From Selaginella moellendorffii (taxonomy: Eukaryota; Streptophyta; Lycopodiopsida; Selaginellales; Selaginellaceae), in the NCBI RefSeq assembly GCF_000143415.4, contig NW_003314291.1:602006-666005 (forward strand): 64,000 bases of DNA, written 5' to 3'. Below the pieces are notes generated by a model. The model did no database searches and had not been told where the DNA came from. It was given only the letters and a program-made list of their open reading frames with translations. This document shows positions 59,130 to 64,000 of this stretch, piece by piece. The translations under genes were made by a program, and so were the position numbers. The stretch's first letter is position 1. Each line of letters starts with the position of its first letter.

Positions 59130-62100
59130 ATGGCCTTCAGGGTTGGGGAAAAGGTTTACATTTTGAATGGTGGGAAGAGAGTTGCAAAAGGGACCCTTGT
59201 GTCTATGGATCGGAACTTTGTTATACACTGTGAAAGGCTTGGGGAAGGCAATGCTGCTGTATCAGTAGAGACTGTCTTCGATGGGAATGTGGTCGCTATT
59301 GAACGAGGAGAGATGGTCGTCGGGGTAAATGTTGTTGTTGCCTTGAAAAATCTTTAGAAGAAAGCAGATGTTGGGGACCGCGCAAGTGCGACGCATGTTC
59401 CCTCCGTGGATCTTAAGAACCGTGCTACATGGATTCAGGCAAAAGTGTTTCTAAACAACCCCGAGGGGGAGGTGGTAGCTGAGGGCTTAGCCACAGTTGT
59501 CGATCCAAGAGATGCGGTTGCTAATCAAGAATTGGGCTGGGATGATATTGGAGTTGCGATTTTAGAGGTTGTTGACACAGAAGAAAACAGTCTGACTATT
59601 GGAAGCATTGTGCGGTGGAAATTGAGGCACTTAGTGTTTGAGAATGTGAAGGATTCACAATCAAACACCACTACAACTGATGACAGAACATCTCTTCATG
59701 GGAAAAGAAAGTACACCTTCCTAAAGCGCAGCCAAAGGGATCTGAGCAACGAACCGAAAAGGCAGAAAATGGCGATGGAGGTTCGAATGGTCTCGACAGT
59801 TGCTTGTTGCAAGAGGAGGTGCTGTCAACATGCTGATTGGGATGCTATTGAAGAGGAGAGAGCAAGATACAAGACATTGTCCTGGAAGGCAGCTCGCAAT
59901 TTTGTGTATGAGGCATTACGGTCATCTGTTGATGCTTCAGAACATCAGGTGGGGGGCATGGTCTTCCAGAGGGGTTTGGTCTGCATGAAGGCATGGAGAA
60001 TCATTTATGGAGTCCCTCGAAGCACATTCTACAGAATCAAAACTGAGTTCGAGGAACAAAGGGTTCAACAGGCAGTCCATGGGAACGACGGTACGCACAA
60101 AACCAGGGGTCATGTTGTATATGGAGAGGCAATCTTCAAGAGGTTTGTCGAGACATGTAGCGAGCAGCAACCACATAAAACCCGCCTCTTGGAAGATGGA
60201 ACACGAGACACCCAATGAGTTCTCCCTTCCATGTATACCAAGGGGGCCATATTGGAAGATGTGAATCGGGAACTCCAGAGTAATGGCTACAGGAAGCTGA
60301 GCCAATCTAGATTTAGTAGATTGTGGAGCAACAGGTTCAGGGATGTGAGTATAGGAAAGTACTCCAGCTTTTCAAAGTGTGACGAGTGCACTGCTATCAA
60401 AATGGCTTTGTCAAAGAATTCTTGCAGCGCTCAAGAGCGAGAGACGTTGGTTAGAAGGCGGCTCGACCACAACATCGAGCAGAGAAGCTGCAGGACTGCA
60501 TATTATCATAACAGGATTCTCTCCATGGAGAGACCTGACTCTTACCTCTGCATCATCCACGACAAAATGGACCAGAAAAAGACGTGCTTACCTCGACTCA
60601 ATCCTGCCCCCAAGGCAATCTCTTCATCCATGCAGCTGCCTGTGTCTCTGTTTGGCATAATCGCTCATGGGCATGGTGCCCAGAACTATGGGAACTTCTT
60701 TGTACCTCTATGGGGTGGCGGGGGTGCAAACATGATGATTGCGTCCCTAGCAAAACACTTAAGGTCTCTGCAAAGTGCGCAGACTGAGTTGAATGGCCAA
60801 CCCTTGCATAAGGCCCTTGTCGATCGAACCCCATACAGGGTTCAGCTGGAGGAGGAGCAAAGGCTTGCAGTATCGCGTGGGGCCCCATGCCATCCCAGTG
60901 AATATGTTGGCCGTCAGATTGTAGGGTTATCACGTGAGGCCTCATGCCATTCCGACGAGGCTGGTCGCCCGGTGAATGCACAGCCTCATCCAAACGAAGC
61001 AGAATCTCAAGGAAGTTCTTGCGGCCGATGTGGCCTTCCACCCCATCTTCTGCTCCAAACAGACAATGCTGGCAGTGAGAACAAAAACATGTACGTCTTC
61101 GCGTACTTGGCGATGCTTGTTGCCAAAGGCATATTTGAAACGGTTACACTTGGCTTTCTCATGGTTGGGCACACTCATGAAGACATCGATGCCATGTTCA
61201 GTCACCTGGCAGAGTCCCTCCGGCGATCCAATGTCCTCACCCTCCCACAACTCTACGATGAATTCCAAAATTGCATCAAAGGCACTGTTGAAGCTGCACT
61301 TCTGACAGAGGTTCCAGACTTTAAGGGGTTTGTAAGAGGCTACATCAGGGATGGATCCGAAACGCTGATTGGCCACTCCAAGCCTCTTCAGTTTCATTTC
61401 AGCATGTGTGACGGTGCTCCAGTGATGAGGTACAAGATGAGAGAATGGGACACAGTGTGGCTGCCAGTGGACGGCATTGAACTCTTCAAGAGAGATCCCA
61501 TAACTGGGGAACCTATGATTCCTCAGGGTTCCCCACGGCCGATGCACCCGGATGGACTCAAAGACCAGGAAAGTATAGTGGCCGGGATTAGACAGCATAT
61601 TGCCTTCTGGAAGAGGGGGTTGGTGTTTGGCGGAGAATCCTATTTTCAGAGGTGCAAGCCTTTGCTCGAATACTGGGAGAAGATTATATCTGCTATCCAA
61701 AATGGGCCGGTTGTATATGAAGAATTGGAAGAGTCCTTTTGGCCAGAACCCAGAGCACCAGATAGTAGCGGAACAATGTCCTCTGGAAATGCAGTGACAG
61801 ATAACGATGTTGAGGATCACTATTGTGGGCCGAGGAACAAGAAGCCGGATTCAGCATTCAATCCAGTACAGGTCTGCAAAGGAATGGTCGTGCTTGTCAG
61901 ACCCAGTAATAAAAAACAAATGATATGGGTGGGGCGCTGCATCACTGATGCAGAGGAGGACGCGGAAACTAACTCCTTCAATGTAACTGTGGAGTGGTTC
62001 AAGCCAAGTTCCGGATATACGAAGGATTGCCTAGAAAAGAGATGGGTGCTGAATCCAAGGGATCCCAGCATGAGCATATCGGTGGATAATGTTGTGCATG

Positions 62101-62271
62101 GTTGGATGCGGAAGCAGAGTGCCACCATCACCTTGCCAGACCATGCAAGAGATGCAGCAAGAGCATTCATAACTCGGGTTCAAGGTGAGATTCATTAATA
62201 TTCCTTTACAAAGTTTCTAATGTATTTTATTTCAAGGTGAACAATCCGAATCTGAATCAGAGGAGGCTTGA
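59130..62271 (+). pseudogene. DUF7869-like, transposase-like gene of the giant element with two in-frame stops
   Basis: From ATG 59,130, which follows a splice-acceptor-like TTTCAG, one frame stays open to 62,184 except for TAG at 59,355 and TGA at 60,216. A 52-bp intron (62,185-62,236) then joins a last exon ending GEQSESESEEA at TGA 62,269. The reading has about 1,030 codons. Two related small beta domains (KVYILNGGKRVAKGTLVSMD and KVFLNNPEGEVVAEGLATVVD) come first, then a Cys cluster (CCKRRCCQH) and a helix-turn-helix-like GVPRSTFYR. The core follows, with LCIIHDKMD (Asp, 60,561), LLLQTDNAGSENKN (Asp, 61,062) and VGHTHEDIDAMF (Glu-Asp, 61,179). This D-D-E/D spacing and the THEDID motif match DUF7869 proteins and suggest an RNase-H-fold transposase. 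Two palindromes lie in the coding sequence (60,872 and 60,929). Confidence is good for the family, moderate for function. Confidence 0.75.
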
Positions 62272-62486
62272 TATAGTGTGTGAGGTAAAACAAAGATGAT
62301 GTGACATATGCATTTACCAATCACACGTGCATAAATCTAATAATATGGCGTGTGGCCCATATTAATGGCACATAAACCCATATTGTGGGCTTACGTGCTT
62401 TATGTACCATCATTCCCTTGCAGCGTGTGTGTTGGTTTCCTTTTATAACACAACGAACTCCATATTTTAGGGTGAAGAGCGTTCTC
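62272..62486. other. Short gap between the transposase-like gene and the small frame
   Basis: Contains a degenerate palindrome near 62,345 and a possible splice acceptor (ATATTTTAG) just before 62,471. Confidence 0.4.
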
Positions 62487-62744
62487 ATGGCAAGCACAAA
62501 ATCTGTAAGTGAGGTAGAAAAGGAGACGGAGAAGGAGATAGGTGAAGATGTAGAATATATAAGTCTTCCAAACTCCCCGTACTATACTCCAGGTGATCAT
62601 TTTTCTGAACAAACGGCAACATTAACAACTATCGAGAACGCCCCAGTAACGTCAGAGACAACAATCCAAAGCAAAACAACTGACCCGGAGAAGGATGATA
62701 GTACCGCTGAGAGTACCAAAAAGGAGGTGTCCACTAGCGCTTAG
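62487..62744 (+). CDS. Small acidic Ser/Thr-rich protein of the giant element
   Basis: An 85-codon frame starts at ATG 62,487 (MASTKSVSEVEKE) and ends at the TAG before a palindrome copy at 62,752. It is hydrophilic, rich in Thr, Ser, Glu and Lys, with no recognised domain. A TTTTAG splice-acceptor-like sequence upstream suggests it may be an exon of a longer transcript, perhaps of the preceding gene. Function unknown. Confidence 0.4.
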   Translation: MASTKSVSEVEKETEKEIGEDVEYISLPNSPYYTPGDHFSEQTATLTTIENAPVTSETTIQSKTTDPEKDDSTAESTKKEVSTSA

Positions 62745-63380
62745 GCTTATAATGGCGTGTGCCCTCATGCCATTTACTTGATCACCAAATACCTTTTTCC
62801 CTTTGCACTAGTATATCTTAATACCGGTCTGAGAAATAGAATGGCATGTGCCCTCAGGCCTTTTACTAAATCACCTTTGAAAGAAATGCAAGCCTCTATG
62901 TCGTAAAAAAAAGGTACTAGAGAAATTCCTTAATAATATGAATGTTATTTAGTTTCATGAAAATACACTAAGGGTCAAATGAGTTAAATGACTTCTCCAG
63001 ACTAGCAATGCCTCTTGCTACACCTTCACAATTAGATTCGTTAGAAAAAGATAACATTGAATAATATCTAAATGTTCTCACCATTAAGTTATATGTCTGG
63101 CTAATAGGAATGATGTTCATCTTGGAAAGCTCACCACACGCTCAATGAACAAACAAATAGTGTGTGCGCGCATGCCATCGCTCTTCTTTAGCTTCAGATT
63201 CGGCTTGTTCACCTTGACAATGAGATTTATTATACAACTAGATGGACTCAGTCTGGACATAAGGTCACCACGCTAGTCACCATGCCCCAGATATGTCTAG
63301 CCCCTGGACAAAAAACATATAATTTCACGTCATTTTCAAATACTTGAAAATTTGTACCTAGTCCCATTTTACTGAATAAA
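62745..63380. other. Right subterminal region of the giant element
   Basis: AT-rich and non-coding, with palindrome copies at 62,752, 62,841 and 63,157 leading to the right terminal repeat. Confidence 0.6.
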
Positions 63381-63405
63381 TCCCACTTTAACGAAATAGA
63401 GCTTT
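63381..63405 (-). repeat. Right terminal inverted repeat of the giant element
   Basis: Exact reverse complement of 42,625-42,649, followed by ATAT and E2 interior sequence. Confidence 0.87.
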
Positions 63406-64000
63406 ATATTTGATGCTAATGACTTGTGGGAAAGGAAATGGACTTCCAAGAATGGATTCCTAAGTGCTCCAATTTGGCGAAGTAAAAGCTCCAAGTGAGG
63501 GAGCGGCAAAGTAGCCAAATGATAGGGCCGTGGACAGCCCTAGCACAAATTATGATAACCGGAACTTAGTGCCAAAGGTGGCACGAAATCGAAGAGAGGA
63601 TAATGTTGCCCTCGAGTAAAGGACTTCCTAAGAGGGGGAAGTGGAGTTGCACAATATGTGCAATGCAAAGTGTCGGAGACACCCAGGAAATTGACTTCAA
63701 GAAGTCAGAATTAAAAGTTCCAAAATGCAAGGGTTATATCGATGGAAAGTGAGACCACTCGAGAATGAGTAGTGGGATTGAGTTAGAGAAGGTGTCTCTA
63801 ACAGGTTTAGTGAGAACTAAACCAATAAAAGGAGAGAACCACCACAAGTGGTCGAATGAGCCTCTAAGTTAGAGGGGCTATGCTCCTTAGAGGATGGACA
63901 AGGCATGGTGAGCCTTAAGTGTCAAACCATAGACAAATATTGGCTAGGTGCCAAGGATGGAAATGGTAACACGTGCGGGTGTTACTTTATGAAAGGGTTT
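63406..64000 (+). mobile_element. E2 internal domain, right part (continues past the window)
   Basis: This matches, in reverse, the E1 interior from about 32,620 down to about 31,990. By that alignment the window ends roughly 45 bp before the E2 polypurine tract and 3' LTR. Confidence 0.82.

Larger units (their letters stand above)
42720..63178. repeat. Dispersed 22-bp palindrome family, about 26 copies
   Basis: The consensus is ATGGCRTG, a centre of about WGGCCW, then CAYGCCAT. Copies start at 42720, 43001, 44078, 44153, 45364, 45555, 45696, 54705, 55982, 56042, 56119, 56898, 57033, 57192, 57271, 58135, 58207, 58243, 58858, 58956, 59026, 60872, 60929, 62345, 62752, 62841 and 63157. The copy at 44,153-44,174 is a perfect palindrome. 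Several others have one or two mismatches, and a few are half-degenerate. They lie in intergenic DNA, in introns and in exons. I saw none inside the gypsy insertion or outside the giant element. Confidence 0.9.
42625..63405 (+). mobile_element. Giant TIR DNA element of about 20.8 kb carrying two large genes
   Basis: The two ends carry a perfect 25-bp inverted repeat: 42,625-42,649, starting AAAGCTCTATTTCGTT, against the reverse of 63,381-63,405. Both are bordered by ATAT, which may be the target duplication, although ATAT is self-complementary and could belong to the termini. Outside the ends the sequence is E2 interior. E1 carries the same E2-type sequence without interruption (near 32,625 in reverse), which shows an empty site. 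Inside are a plus-strand transposase-like gene, a long minus-strand gene, a small Ser/Thr-rich frame and about 26 copies of a palindrome. About 7.5 kb of the length is a later gypsy insertion, so the native size is near 13.2 kb. Confidence 0.82.

Noticed and set aside
42720-63178. A CRISPR-like array
   Set aside because: The palindromes are irregularly spaced over 20 kb, lie in genes and introns, and the host is a plant; there is no spacer periodicity.

Overview
The window is nuclear DNA of a land plant. The plant-type genes (a GH51 arabinofuranosidase, a kinesin-light-chain-related TPR protein, a SYP13-type syntaxin and an S-locus-type lectin receptor kinase), the very short introns (mostly about 45-100 bp) and the Met-tRNA primer sites of the retroelements all point that way. 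The compact, intron-rich gene style suggests an early-diverging lineage; a lycophyte such as Selaginella is my best guess, not something I can prove from the sequence.

Region 1 (1-13.7 kb) is a gene island. Four minus-strand genes (an unassigned 466-residue protein, the GH51 enzyme, the TPR protein and an MHK/RCK-type protein kinase) are followed by a tRNA-Gly(GCC) and a plus-strand Qa-SNARE gene. Region 2 (13.7-21.3 kb) is AT-rich with no gene I can defend. At 21.3-23.1 kb lies a broken, 3'-truncated lectin receptor kinase.

Region 3 (23.1-64 kb) is a nest of mobile elements. A solo LTR (23,696-25,336; duplication CTTAG) and a miniature TRIM element (28,796-29,508; duplication ACTCA) sit in an A/C-rich tract. 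From 29,738 to beyond the window end runs a large plus-strand retroelement (called E2) with minisatellite-filled LTRs and no recognisable gag-pol. A minus-strand relative (E1, 30,232-37,849) landed inside the 5' LTR of E2. A DNA element of about 20.8 kb with matching terminal inverted repeats (42,625-63,405) landed inside the E2 internal domain. A Ty3/gypsy chromovirus (46,974-54,505, duplication GCGTT, LTRs that look identical) then landed in an exon of a gene carried by that DNA element.

The giant DNA element is the most interesting object here. It carries a plus-strand gene resembling DUF7869 proteins, with an RNase-H/DDE-like residue pattern and two in-frame stops. It also carries a long divergent minus-strand gene that combines a ParB-like segment, an acidic linker and a C-terminal FCP1/NIF-type HAD domain. 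About 26 copies of a 22-bp imperfect palindrome (half-site ATGGCRTG) are scattered through it, in intergenic DNA, introns and even coding exons. I noticed none in the flanking DNA or in the younger gypsy insertion. The two retroelement families share primer sites, polypurine tracts, LTR motifs and a tRNA-like 3' module, which suggests that gypsy-type machinery mobilises the non-coding elements.
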